A stretch of DNA of 42,220 nucleotides from Imperialibacter sp965651695 (GTDB taxonomy: Bacteria > Bacteroidota > Bacteroidia > Cytophagales > Cyclobacteriaceae). Numbering within the stretch: the first letter of the stretch is position 1; each line of letters starts with the position of its first letter. The notes under the pieces are model-generated. The model was given only the letters and a program-made list of their open reading frames with translations, was not told the origin of the DNA and made no database searches. Location: assembly GCA_965651695.1 (NCBI GenBank), contig CBFGTI010000030.1:1-42220 (forward strand), given 5' to 3'. Both the position numbers and the translations under genes were made by a program. This document shows, in pieces, positions 8,803 to 17,091 of this stretch.

Positions 8803-9521
8803 GAAAATTTCTGATCCTTTTCTTTTTTTTAGCGCCTCTTGCAGCTTCAGCGCAGGAAGAATACGGCATAGGCCTGGTAGGGGGCTATAACTATATGGAT
8901 GGCATTGGGTGGAATAAGGTAGTAAGACACTACAACCTAATGCACCCGCAGTTTGAGAGCGAACAGCCGTTGTTGCAGAACGGTTTTTTTGGGGGTGTCG
9001 AATTCTCGTATGAGATTAAGAACCACATCTTCCTCACTCCGGAGATTGTGTACAAAAGAGTGCGAAGCGTAACTGATAACAAACTTTATGAGGTCGATTT
9101 TCTGATGCACTTCATTACGTTGGAAATAAATGCAGAGATCTATTTTTTGGAGCTAAACAAGCGGGTGACAAAGGGTATTCCGCATAACCTGTTTTTTATG
9201 GCTGGTCCGGGTGCTTCCTACATGATGCCCAGAATATACCAGGACCTTGAATTAAAGGAAGGGCTCGATGGGGAACCTTATAAACCAAGCAAGCTTGTGC
9301 CTTTTATAGGCGCCGGGTTCGGGTACGACATTTACTTTAACCGGCACTTTGGAGTGTCGCCATTTTTTCGGGTAAATGCCTATTTCCCATTTGAAATCAA
9401 AGATTTTCCGGAGGTGGCGCTGGGATCGAACGTGGCAGAGGTAGACGACCGCACCGGGCTTTTTAACTTTCAGGTTGGCTTTAGCTGGAGATACCACAAT
9501 TCGGGATACTCCCGCCGGTAA
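8799..9521 (+). CDS. Outer-membrane beta-barrel-like protein coupled to the amine oxidase
   Basis: A 240-residue protein with a signal peptide (MRKFLILFFFLAPLAASAQ, cleavage after ASA). It has alternating strands typical of small porin-like Bacteroidota proteins (GIGLVGGYNYMDG, FFGGVEFSYEI, FFMAGPGASYM, FIGAGFGYDIYF, FQVGFSWRY). The last residues do not include a clear terminal Phe. It overlaps the amine oxidase gene by 4 bp, so the two are made together, but no functional link is known to me. No family name can be given beyond outer-membrane beta-barrel. Confidence 0.75.
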   Translation: MRKFLILFFFLAPLAASAQEEYGIGLVGGYNYMDGIGWNKVVRHYNLMHPQFESEQPLLQNGFFGGVEFSYEIKNHIFLTPEIVYKRVRSVTDNKLYEVDFLMHFITLEINAEIYFLELNKRVTKGIPHNLFFMAGPGASYMMPRIYQDLELKEGLDGEPYKPSKLVPFIGAGFGYDIYFNRHFGVSPFFRVNAYFPFEIKDFPEVALGSNVAEVDDRTGLFNFQVGFSWRYHNSGYSRR

Positions 9522-9546
9522 CAGCTGTTATAACCCCGCTTGTGTG

Positions 9547-10911
9547 CTAGGCTGTAGCAGCAACTGCACGTTTGGCTAATTTTCCGGCAAGGCTCCGGAA
9601 TCTGGTAAAATGTGCTATTGCCGACAGGGAGAGGCCAATAAGTAGTCCGATCCAAACGCCCACCGTGCCCCATTCGACTACAAAACCCAACAAATAACCT
9701 ACAGGCAGCGCAACAAGCCAATAGGCTACAAGGGTAACAACGGTGGGTACCTTTACATCGGATAAGCCACGCAACACACCGAGGCCTACTACCTGCACGC
9801 CATCGGAGATCTGGAAAAACGCACCTACTATTAGCATGCCGGAGGCCAGCCCAATCACCTCGGCATCGTTGATATATAACGACGGCAGGAAGTTTCTTCC
9901 CAGGATAAAAACTACCGCACAAACAGCCATAAAGCTGCCCGAAAGCATGAAGCTTGCCAGCCCAGCCATCCGCATATTCGGGAAATCTTTGCCGCCGAGG
10001 TAATATCCCACCCTAATGGTAGCGGCCGCCGCAATGCCAGTGGCCGCCATATAGCTGATAGCTGCCAGGTTAATGGCTATCTGGTGAGCCGCCAGGGCAT
10101 TGGCACCAAGCCAGCCGATCATAATCGCTGCGGAAGCAAAAGCGCCCACTTCAAAAATAAACTGCAAGCCCGAAGGTATGCCAATATGCAGTAAACGCTT
10201 AAAGATTTGGGATGACAGGCCTTTGAAGTGAAACTTGCTCGTGTAGTCCTTCAAGCGGGCATAGCTGTATACAAAATAGCCCATTGCCACCGCCATTAGC
10301 ACACGGTCTACAAGGGTGGCAATTGCCGCACCGTTCAATCCCATGGCCGGAAAGCCGAACTTGCCATAGATGAGCACGTAGTTCAGCGCAATGTTGATAA
10401 GATTGCCAACCACCGTTATTACCATCGCTTGTCGGGTAAGGTGCAGTCCTTCGGCAAACTGGCGAAACGCCTGAAAAACCATCAGGGGAATAATAGAAAA
10501 GCCGATAATGCCCAAATAAGGTATAGCTTTCTCTACCACGTCAGGTTCCTGGCCGAGAGAATAAAGAACCGGCGAAATGGCAACTATAACACCAAACAGT
10601 ATGAGCCCCAATACCGAGTTAGTGATGATTCCGTGCCGAAGCAGGTTTTGAAGTTTGGAGGCATTTTTTTCTCCGTAGGCAGAAGCCACCAGCGGCGTAA
10701 GGCCGTAAGAAACCCCGATGCCAAAAAGCATGATCACGTGGAAGAGGCTGTTGCCCAGCGACGCCGAAGCGAGTGGCAATGCACCTATTCGGCCCACCAT
10801 CACGCTGTCGGCTACGCTTACCATTACATGGCCGAGCTGACTTAGCATAACCGGGTAGGCAAGTTTCAGGTTATTTCTCAGGTAGTACGACCAGGGATGT
10901 ACAGTGCTCAT
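9547..10911 (-). CDS. MATE family multidrug/Na+ or H+ antiporter
   Basis: A 454-residue inner-membrane protein with about 12 hydrophobic helices and the internal duplication expected of MATE transporters. The first half begins LAYPVMLSQLGHVMVSVADSVMVG, with the conserved DSVMVGR segment. The second half begins IGIPSGLQFIFEVGAFASAAIMIG, with the matching GANALAAHQIA. MATE proteins export cationic drugs or metabolites in exchange for Na+ or H+. Length is normal. It converges on the outer-membrane protein gene, with only 25 bp between stops. Confidence 0.92.
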   Translation of the reverse strand: MSTVHPWSYYLRNNLKLAYPVMLSQLGHVMVSVADSVMVGRIGALPLASASLGNSLFHVIMLFGIGVSYGLTPLVASAYGEKNASKLQNLLRHGIITNSVLGLILFGVIVAISPVLYSLGQEPDVVEKAIPYLGIIGFSIIPLMVFQAFRQFAEGLHLTRQAMVITVVGNLINIALNYVLIYGKFGFPAMGLNGAAIATLVDRVLMAVAMGYFVYSYARLKDYTSKFHFKGLSSQIFKRLLHIGIPSGLQFIFEVGAFASAAIMIGWLGANALAAHQIAINLAAISYMAATGIAAAATIRVGYYLGGKDFPNMRMAGLASFMLSGSFMAVCAVVFILGRNFLPSLYINDAEVIGLASGMLIVGAFFQISDGVQVVGLGVLRGLSDVKVPTVVTLVAYWLVALPVGYLLGFVVEWGTVGVWIGLLIGLSLSAIAHFTRFRSLAGKLAKRAVAATA

Positions 10912-10970
10912 TAATTCAAGTTCAAAAAATCAGAAATACCGCCATTTTTGGAAAGTGTAGCAAGCAGAGA

Positions 10971-11519
10971 TTATAAATTTAACAGGCGTGCGGCTTTCAA
11001 AATACCCGCCACACTTAATCCGTCTGTAATGGTGCCGTCCATCACCATTTCCAGGGCTTCCCGAAATGGGAGTTTACGTATTAGCAGCTGTTCGGTTTCT
11101 TCAAATTCGGGTTCGCCTTCCACAATTCCTTCGGCCAGAAAAATATAACCAAGTTCATCGCTCACAGAGTTGGAGTTGTGAAACCGTAAAATGTTGCTCC
11201 ATTTGGTGGCAGTTAGCCCTGCTTCTTCTTTCAGTTCCCGTTTGGCCGACTCGAGAATGTCGATGTCAAGCGGCCCGCCCCCCATTGGCACCTCCCAGCT
11301 GTATTCGTCGAGGGTATACCGGTATTGCCCGATAAGCCACGTGTTCAACTCATGGTCGATCGGAATAATGCCGATGCCATAATTTTTAAAATGAACTTTA
11401 CCGTATATTCCCGGATTGCCCGATGGATTGAGTACCTGGTGTTCTTCAACGGTTATCCAGGGGTTGTCATAAATCTGTTTCTTTGAAAGGGTCTTCCAGG
11501 GGTTTACATGCGGGTCCAT
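10971..11519 (-). CDS. NUDIX hydrolase with an altered Nudix box
   Basis: A 182-residue NUDIX-fold protein, probably of the ADP-sugar pyrophosphatase type judging by WITVEEHQVLNPSG, IGQYRYTLDEYSWEVPMGG and the late acidic FEETEQL segment. The Nudix box is G-G-G-P-L-D-I-(x7)-RELKEEAGL. The REL-KEE core that binds metal is present, but the Glu normally found seven residues before the Arg is an Ile. I chose the ATG at 11519 (MDPHVNPWKTL) because the upstream extension to 11579 shows no conserved features. The substrate is unknown. It follows the MATE gene's start by about 60 bp on the same strand, upstream of it in transcription. Confidence 0.85.
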   Translation of the reverse strand: MDPHVNPWKTLSKKQIYDNPWITVEEHQVLNPSGNPGIYGKVHFKNYGIGIIPIDHELNTWLIGQYRYTLDEYSWEVPMGGGPLDIDILESAKRELKEEAGLTATKWSNILRFHNSNSVSDELGYIFLAEGIVEGEPEFEETEQLLIRKLPFREALEMVMDGTITDGLSVAGILKAARLLNL

Positions 11520-11680
11520 GCGGCTAAGATAAAGGGTAGGAAGTTGAATTTCTTTAAGATGGAGAGCAGTGGTTAACATTTTCTTGGTTTCAGTATAAGA
11601 TTCTGCTGATTAACGCCGGAAAGGGCTTGTCATTTTTCCTGTAACCTTCTTTTCTGCAAAAGAAAATAGAATGTAATGCA

Positions 11681-11710
11681 ACAAAAAAGGCTGCTCATTC
11701 GAACAGCCTT
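11681..11710 (-). terminator. Factor-independent terminator of the ECF-sigma operon
   Basis: A 10-bp stem with one G-U wobble (AAGGCTGTTC / GAGCAGCCTT read on the minus strand) closes a 4-nt GAAT loop and is followed by a T run. It lies 24 bp beyond the stop of the beta-barrel gene at 11734-12840, so it ends the sigma / membrane protein / beta-barrel transcription unit. Confidence 0.85.
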
Positions 11711-11733
11711 TCTATGCCGGCAAAAGTTTTTTC

Positions 11734-12840
11734 TTAAAAGATTACGCCAAAGCTTAGTGCATTCAGCGAAGGCCCCCTGCCTGGTGCAAACACCTCGTTC
11801 ATGTCGTAGTTGGCAAAAAAATCGAAGCCTCTGTATCCAAATTGGGCTCTGAGGCCGTAGCGGAAGTTGCTGAGGTAAAAATCTCCGCGTTCTTTGTCTT
11901 TGGAGTTTTCGGTTACCACCTTGGTAGAGCTACCCAAACGATACCCGGCATAACCACCGGCTCCGATCCTGATACCTCGTTTCTTGTAGGATGTATATCT
12001 GACGCTACCTCTTTCATAACTTTTCACTTTGCGGGTGCCTTGTCCAAAATCCAGCATGGGCACAAAGGTGGCATTGAGGTAGTAGGCTGCAAGCTTGCTC
12101 TTTACGGGGTCTACGCCGGCAGGGGCAGGGGCAAACTCAATGTCGTCGTCAGTTTTGGTTAAGATGGTGCCGTCGTCCTCAAACTTCCAATTATACATGC
12201 TTGCCGAAAAACCCCATTCCACAAAAAGAGGACCGCCTACTTGCGATTTATGCACACTTGCCAGCGCCAGGTACCACGAGCCCCACGGCCTTACTGAATA
12301 CTGGCGGTTGTTGTTGTTTGGGAATTCGCCGTTTTCGAGCCAGTTGTTCATACCCAGCTCCACATTTACCGAATGCTTGGTTCTGGGTTTGTGGTTTTCG
12401 ACGTACGAATACTTTTTTACTTCCAGGTCCTCTTCAAATTCATCTTCCAGGTCCTCCCAATCGTCGGTTTTTACGTCCAGTCTCTTGTTGCCGATGTTGA
12501 TTTCCCCTCGCCAAACCGGTTCCGAACCATCGTTGATAATGATTGTTGTATCTTTCAGATAACGTGTGCCGGATTCGTCGCTAATTTGCAGGTAATTTAC
12601 TTCGTCGGCCGAGGAATCGATGGTAATCTTCAGGTCTTTTAGCATCTTGTTGATGTCGTAGTTCTGAATCATCTCCAGATCTTTTTGATCCTTCACCACA
12701 AGGATGATACGGCTATTTTGTCCAAGCTCAATTAAAATCGTGTCGAGCTTAGTGTCACCTTTTGGGGCAGTTTTGGCGGAAGCCGCCCACGCAACCGAGC
12801 ACAGTAATAGTGCCGTCGCAAATAATCTAATTCGTTTCAT
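11734..12840 (-). CDS. Secreted outer-membrane beta-barrel-like protein of an ECF-sigma operon
   Basis: A 368-residue protein with a signal peptide (MKRIRLFATALLLCSVAWAASAK). An N-terminal domain of about 120 residues follows (KLDTILIELGQNSRIILVVKD...). An acidic linker comes next (DDWEDLEDEFEEDLEVKKY, about residues 125-145). The C-terminal half looks like an outer-membrane barrel (VNVELGMNNWL, GSWYLALASVH, LFVEWGFSASMYNWKF, IGAGGYAGYRLG) and ends in ALSFGVIF with a terminal Phe. It lies 9 bp after the putative anti-sigma-like gene and is followed by a terminator. The ligand or role is unknown; context suggests envelope sensing or maintenance under the ECF sigma factor. Confidence 0.75.
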   Translation of the reverse strand: MKRIRLFATALLLCSVAWAASAKTAPKGDTKLDTILIELGQNSRIILVVKDQKDLEMIQNYDINKMLKDLKITIDSSADEVNYLQISDESGTRYLKDTTIIINDGSEPVWRGEINIGNKRLDVKTDDWEDLEDEFEEDLEVKKYSYVENHKPRTKHSVNVELGMNNWLENGEFPNNNNRQYSVRPWGSWYLALASVHKSQVGGPLFVEWGFSASMYNWKFEDDGTILTKTDDDIEFAPAPAGVDPVKSKLAAYYLNATFVPMLDFGQGTRKVKSYERGSVRYTSYKKRGIRIGAGGYAGYRLGSSTKVVTENSKDKERGDFYLSNFRYGLRAQFGYRGFDFFANYDMNEVFAPGRGPSLNALSFGVIF

Positions 12841-12849
12841 AATCCTTTT

Positions 12850-13644
12850 TTATTTTGAGTTGTTAACCTTTTCGTCTTTGTTGAGCTTGAAGTTACCATT
12901 GAAAAGATCGTCTTTCGACTCCCTTATCTCCGCCAGAATGTCGCCGCTGGTAATGTTTCGTGCCGATGCCAGAAGCTTGCTAAAGCCACCTTTCTTGTCT
13001 TTTTGTTTCTCCGATTCAATAAGGTCCCGCACCGGCTTCAGAAACTTCTCATCGTCTCCGGCTATGTAGGTAATTTTAACTTCCGGCGCAGTTGTGGCTT
13101 CAGTGGCTGCAGCTATGGCGGTTTCGGTTACTTCCGGCATCGGATTCTCGGGCAATTCAATGGCAATGCTCTCCTCTTTTCTTTGCAGATCTTCCAGGGC
13201 CACGGGCTCATCCTTTACCTCAACTTTCTTTTCTGCAGATGCGATCATCGGCTTTTGAGGTTGCACGGGAGTTGCTGCTCTTTTTTTCGTAACCTCGGCG
13301 GATTCGCTTGCGTTTTGTGTGTTTTTCGCTACCGTAGGCTCGCTTTCGGGTAGCTGTGGTGTAGCAATTGTATCTTCACGTGGTTCTTCAACTATTTCAC
13401 TTTTTGGCTCCACTACAGTGCGGTTTGTCAGCACCGGCTCATTTTTTGGAGATTCGCGCAGGAGCAAAAACATACCTGATATTGCAAGTAAGGTTGCTGC
13501 AGCGGCTACCCGCATCCATACCGGGGGTGTTTTGGAGCCGGGTTTCATTTTCTTTTGAAGCTTCGCCCATGCCTGCTCTCCCGGGGCCACGGCATGGCCC
13601 GAAAGCTTTTGGCGAAACAGTTCATCTATTTTCTTAGCACTCAT
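12850..13644 (-). CDS. Single-pass membrane protein, putative anti-sigma-like partner
   Basis: A 264-residue protein. About 43 N-terminal cytoplasmic residues (KKIDELFRQKLSGHAVAPGE...) precede one membrane helix (VWMRVAAAATLLAISGMFLLL). A long, low-complexity, Glu/Pro/Thr-rich periplasmic part follows (about residues 70-200), and then a charged C-terminus. The start overlaps the end of the ECF sigma gene by 11 bp. Position and topology fit the non-canonical anti-sigma or sigma-accessory proteins common downstream of ECF genes in Bacteroidota. No zinc-binding anti-sigma motif (HxxxCxxC) is present, so the role is inferred from context only. Confidence 0.7.
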   Translation of the reverse strand: MSAKKIDELFRQKLSGHAVAPGEQAWAKLQKKMKPGSKTPPVWMRVAAAATLLAISGMFLLLRESPKNEPVLTNRTVVEPKSEIVEEPREDTIATPQLPESEPTVAKNTQNASESAEVTKKRAATPVQPQKPMIASAEKKVEVKDEPVALEDLQRKEESIAIELPENPMPEVTETAIAAATEATTAPEVKITYIAGDDEKFLKPVRDLIESEKQKDKKGGFSKLLASARNITSGDILAEIRESKDDLFNGNFKLNKDEKVNNSK

Positions 13645-14218
13645 GGCTTTTGGTATTAACGTTCATTTTTTTTTCCTGCTCAAGCAATTGCTTCTGCAAA
13701 AGAGTCCTTGCCCGGCTTAGTTGCGACTTGGATGTACCTTCGCTGATGCCCATTGTTTCGGCTATTTCCTGGTGGCTGAAGCCTTCAATGGCGTAGAGGT
13801 TGAAAACAGTGCGATAGCCCACCGGTAGCTCCTGTATCATATTCATCAGGTCCTCAGCTTCAAGGCTGTCGCTCAGCTGGCTGTAATCGGGCTCCCGGTC
13901 CGCTTTTTCAATTTCTACTTCGAGGTACATCGACTTATTGCGGCGGAGATACATCAAGCTTTCGTTGACGATGATGCGCCGCAACCATCCTTCAAAGCTT
14001 CCTTCAAACCTAAAGCTGTCGATCTTTTCAAATACTTTAGCAAAAGCCCCGATCATCACGTCTTCAGCCTCGGAAGAATCTTTGATATAGCGATGGCAAA
14101 CCCCCAACATTTTGGCCGCATACTTTTCGAAAAGCGCCTGCTGATCCCTGGATTTGCCCTTCTGGCACCCTTTGATCAGCAATTCTTCGGTTTTCGATTC
14201 CTGTAGTATAAGCCTCAT
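13634..14218 (-). CDS. ECF-type RNA polymerase sigma factor
   Basis: A 194-residue sigma-70 family factor. Region 2 spans about residues 24-95, with ALFEKYAAKMLGVCHRYI, the DVMIGAFAKVFEKI segment and the -10-recognition helix FEGWLRRIIVNESLMYLRR. Region 4 spans about residues 125-180, with LPVGYRTVFNLYAIEGFSHQEIAETMGISEGTSKSQLSRAR, a clear helix-turn-helix for -35 recognition. It heads an operon with the putative anti-sigma-like membrane protein and a secreted barrel protein. It probably controls envelope-related genes, possibly including its own operon. Confidence 0.93.
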   Translation of the reverse strand: MRLILQESKTEELLIKGCQKGKSRDQQALFEKYAAKMLGVCHRYIKDSSEAEDVMIGAFAKVFEKIDSFRFEGSFEGWLRRIIVNESLMYLRRNKSMYLEVEIEKADREPDYSQLSDSLEAEDLMNMIQELPVGYRTVFNLYAIEGFSHQEIAETMGISEGTSKSQLSRARTLLQKQLLEQEKKMNVNTKSHEC

Positions 14219-14417
14219 TGGTTTTGGTTGCTCATGGGGTAGATGCGGGAGAGTGGCTGGCAGGTTGCATGGAGCTGAAGAATTTTTTTCTCATTACGTG
14301 CAAGTCGTGGTTTTACTAGCAATGAAGTAGCCGGTCAGCCGCAATTTGTTGAAATTCAGGTTTCAATAAACGCAAAATTCGGATCATTTCCGCTGGTGAT
14401 GATGCCGGTTCCGCGAT

Positions 14418-14867
14418 TCAGTAGGTGGCCTGATAGTTGATGTCGATCACCAAATGTGTTATTTCTCCCTTTTTCACCACCACAGCATTGATCTGCCCTT
14501 GCCCGTCGAAACTATTGGCAAAATAACCTTCGGGCTCCCGTGTGAAGATTGAATAAGTGCCGGGCGGGAGATGTATTTCAAATTTGCCATCCTCGCCCGA
14601 GGTCACTTCTGCAATTTTTCCTGCCGGTAGTGTATCAAAAAGAGGCCCTGTTTGCCCGCCCAGGTTTTCAAGCACCAATACAGGATAAATCACAATCTTA
14701 CGTTGCACGGGTATTCTTTTCCCGCCCGGCTCGTCGTCTATTCGAGGCATAAAATCTCCTTCCAGCCACCAAACCTCACCTGAAATGCCCTGCTGTACGT
14801 CGCGAGTGGCCGGCTCTTTGCAGGCGGCAAGCAGCATCAACAGACCAAGGGCTACTACTCTCATCAT
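14418..14867 (-). CDS. Small lipoprotein with a CnaB/carboxypeptidase-regulatory-like domain
   Basis: About 149 residues from the ATG at 14867 (or 14864). The leader MMRVVALGLLMLLAAC ends in a good lipobox (LAAC). The mature part contains a beta-sandwich with the typical TSGEDGKFEIHLPPGTYSIF strand-turn pattern of CnaB-type or carboxypeptidase-regulatory-like domains, which usually serve as structural or binding modules. A longer reading to 14933 would overlap the preceding gene by 59 bp and add no signal-like sequence, so the shorter start is preferred. It begins 8 bp after the stop of the beta-CASP hydrolase gene and is probably co-transcribed with it. Its role is unknown. Confidence 0.75.
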   Translation of the reverse strand: MMRVVALGLLMLLAACKEPATRDVQQGISGEVWWLEGDFMPRIDDEPGGKRIPVQRKIVIYPVLVLENLGGQTGPLFDTLPAGKIAEVTSGEDGKFEIHLPPGTYSIFTREPEGYFANSFDGQGQINAVVVKKGEITHLVIDINYQATY

Positions 14868-14874
14868 ATCTGTC

Positions 14875-16275
14875 TTAAATACTCTGAAAAAGCTCAAAAG
14901 ATTCCAGGTAAGCAGGCACAATGGTATTGGCAAATCCTAAATCCCGGCTCGCCGCAGACGACAGCGCCTCCAGTCCCTCCTTTTCTCCATGAACAAAGAA
15001 GGTGTACTTGGGTTTGTCAGTAAAGTTTTTGAGCCATCGTACCAGTTCTTCGCCATCGGCATGAGCCGAAAAACCTTCTATATATTCGATGCGGCAGCGT
15101 ACATCCACCATTTCTCCAAAGATCTTTATCTGGGGCTCGCCTTCCAGTATTCTACGCCCTCTGGTGCCTTCTGCCTGAAAACCCACAAAAAGTACGGCAT
15201 CGTTTAGGTGAGGCAGGCGGTGAAAAAGGTGATGAAGTATGCGCCCGCCCGTGCACATGCCACTGGCCGAAATAATGATGGCGTTTTTCTTCAGCGTGTT
15301 AATTTGCTGGGACTCGTCCTGGCTACGGATATATTTGAAGTTGGGGTGGTCGAATACCGGGTAGTCGTTCAGCTTTTCGTCGCCCAGCTTGTGCAACTCA
15401 TGATACTGCTTGTACAAACCAGTAACAGAATTTGCCATTGGGCTGTCGAGGTACACCGGGCAGGAGGGTATCGCGTCTTCCTCGAACAATTCTGACAGCA
15501 GTAGCAGCAGGTCTTGCGTACGCCCTACCGAAAATGCCGGAATGATCACGCAGCCTCCGGCGTCGAAAGTTTCGAGGATCACCCTTTTCAGGGCAGATTT
15601 TTGATCGAGGGCATTGGTCTTCCTGTGTCCGTAGGTAGATTCTACCCAGAGAATGTCAGCCGTTTCTATCGCTTCCGGATCAAATAGCAGCCTGTTGTTG
15701 TACCGCCCCAGGTCGCCGCTAAAAACCAGTTTTTTACGCTGGATAGCACCTTGAATGTTGAGTTCTGTTATTGCCGCACCCAAAATATGCCCGGCGTAGT
15801 GGTACTTTAGGCTGATGTTTTCAGATAACGCAAACTCCTGGTTGAAGCTGAGCGGATAAAACTGTCCGAACACTGCTTCAGCTTCTTTCATAGTATAAAG
15901 CGGAAGGGGGTTTGCGTGGCGGGAGTAGCCTTTTTTTCGGGCAAAGGCAGCCTCTTCCTCCTGAAGTTTACCCGAGTCGCGCAACATAATTTCCATAAGG
16001 TCTGCCGTAGCATGCGTGCAGAATATCGGACCGGCATAGCCCTCCTTTACAAGTTTGGGCAGGTAACCGGTGTGGTCTATGTGCGCATGAGTAATTACCA
16101 CCGCATCAATCGTTTCGGGTTCGATCGGGAAGCGGTCCCAGTTGCGGTTGCGCAGCTCTTTATGCCCCTGAAATAGCCCGCAATCTACCAACAGCTTAAA
16201 ACCGTCTATTTCGAGCAGGTATTTCGATCCGGTTACCGAACCTGCTCCACCGAGAAACTTTACCCTTACGTCCAT
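14875..16275 (-). CDS. Beta-CASP metallo-beta-lactamase-fold hydrolase (RNA-processing type)
   Basis: A 466-residue protein with the metallo-beta-lactamase motif THAHIDHTG (His63, His65, Asp67, His68), FSGDLG for motif 4, and the beta-CASP signatures IIPAFSVGRTQDLL, SASGMCTGGRILHHL and EGFSAHADGEELVRWL. Bacterial members resemble CPSF-73/Int11 and act on RNA as endo- or exonucleases. The full-length domain set and all expected metal ligands are visible. It is divergent from osmC across 140 bp and is followed 8 bp later by a small lipoprotein gene. The RNA target is unknown. Confidence 0.92.
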   Translation of the reverse strand: MDVRVKFLGGAGSVTGSKYLLEIDGFKLLVDCGLFQGHKELRNRNWDRFPIEPETIDAVVITHAHIDHTGYLPKLVKEGYAGPIFCTHATADLMEIMLRDSGKLQEEEAAFARKKGYSRHANPLPLYTMKEAEAVFGQFYPLSFNQEFALSENISLKYHYAGHILGAAITELNIQGAIQRKKLVFSGDLGRYNNRLLFDPEAIETADILWVESTYGHRKTNALDQKSALKRVILETFDAGGCVIIPAFSVGRTQDLLLLLSELFEEDAIPSCPVYLDSPMANSVTGLYKQYHELHKLGDEKLNDYPVFDHPNFKYIRSQDESQQINTLKKNAIIISASGMCTGGRILHHLFHRLPHLNDAVLFVGFQAEGTRGRRILEGEPQIKIFGEMVDVRCRIEYIEGFSAHADGEELVRWLKNFTDKPKYTFFVHGEKEGLEALSSAASRDLGFANTIVPAYLESFELFQSI

Positions 16276-16415
16276 GAATTTGCTTTGAGGCCGATATTAG
16301 AGAAATATCTTGCAAAATTGAACGAATAGTTATGTTAGTTTTGGAGCGCAAAGACCAAAGCATCAGCCAGGGCGGTCGCCTGCCTTTGAACTTTTGCTAT
16401 GCACTGTCGATTTAA

Positions 16416-16841
16416 ATGAAAAACCAATTTATGAAGGTAACTTTGAAGTACCTGGCCGACGAGGAGTACCAGGCACAAAATGAGTCGGGTAATGTTTTGA
16501 ACATAGACATGCTGAAGCCTGACCAGAAAAAGGCTTTTTCACCGACACAATTGCTGCTGGCCGGCATTACCAGTTGCGCCGCTGTCGACATCGTTTCCAT
16601 GATAAAAAAGCGCCGGAAGCAGTTGATTGATCTCACGTCTGAAGTAGACGGCACAAGGAGAGATGAGCAGCCGCGCCGGTTTACCGACATCCATGTGCAC
16701 TATACTGTTGTTTCGCCCGATGCCACCCAGGAGGAGGTAGAAAAGCTGGTAGACCTGGCCGTGGAAAAGTATTGTAGTGTGGCGGCTTCCATCCGGACCG
16801 ATATTAAACTGACACATTCAGTAGAGGTGAAGAGACCTTAG
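16416..16841 (+). CDS. OsmC/Ohr-family protein
   Basis: A 141-residue OsmC-superfamily protein, usually a thiol peroxidase acting on organic hydroperoxides or a close relative. It has the pattern FSPTQLLLAGITSCAAVDIVSMIKKRRK, with the reactive-type Cys in a SCAA motif near residue 54, and a second conserved Cys in EKYCSVAASIR near residue 121. The second in-frame ATG (16431) is an alternative start. A candidate -7 element (TAGTTTTG, 16336-16343) lies about 70 bp upstream. A small uncharacterised gene follows 2 bp after its stop. Confidence 0.88.
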   Translation: MKNQFMKVTLKYLADEEYQAQNESGNVLNIDMLKPDQKKAFSPTQLLLAGITSCAAVDIVSMIKKRRKQLIDLTSEVDGTRRDEQPRRFTDIHVHYTVVSPDATQEEVEKLVDLAVEKYCSVAASIRTDIKLTHSVEVKRP

Positions 16842-16843
16842 CC

Positions 16844-17089
16844 ATGAGAGTTGTAGCAGAAATCCCTCATCCTCAGACTAAAATCACGGTTTTTTCGTGG
16901 AACAGCCGTTACCTGATCAAGTTTGAATACGGCTTGCTTGAGCAAACTTATAAGATCAGTGAGATGGACCTGACTTCTGAAGCCGACGTGCCGGAAATTC
17001 TTTCCGATGCCTTTGTTTTAAAGGTATTGGAAAGATTTAAGGAGATGGAGCGGGATTTTGGAGCAGCCATAAGGGAGGCCGGCATCTGA
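16844..17089 (+). CDS. Small uncharacterised protein coupled to the OsmC gene
   Basis: An 81-residue cytoplasmic protein whose start lies 2 bp after the OsmC stop codon, implying translational coupling. The N-terminal half reads as beta strands (RVVAEIPHPQTKITVFSWNSRYLIKFEYG) and the C-terminal half as a helix (DAFVLKVLERFKEMERDFGAAI). I do not recognise the family. Normal codon use, tight packing and the plausible fold make it a real gene. It may assist OsmC or simply share its promoter. Confidence 0.75.
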   Translation: MRVVAEIPHPQTKITVFSWNSRYLIKFEYGLLEQTYKISEMDLTSEADVPEILSDAFVLKVLERFKEMERDFGAAIREAGI

Positions 17090-17091
17090 TG

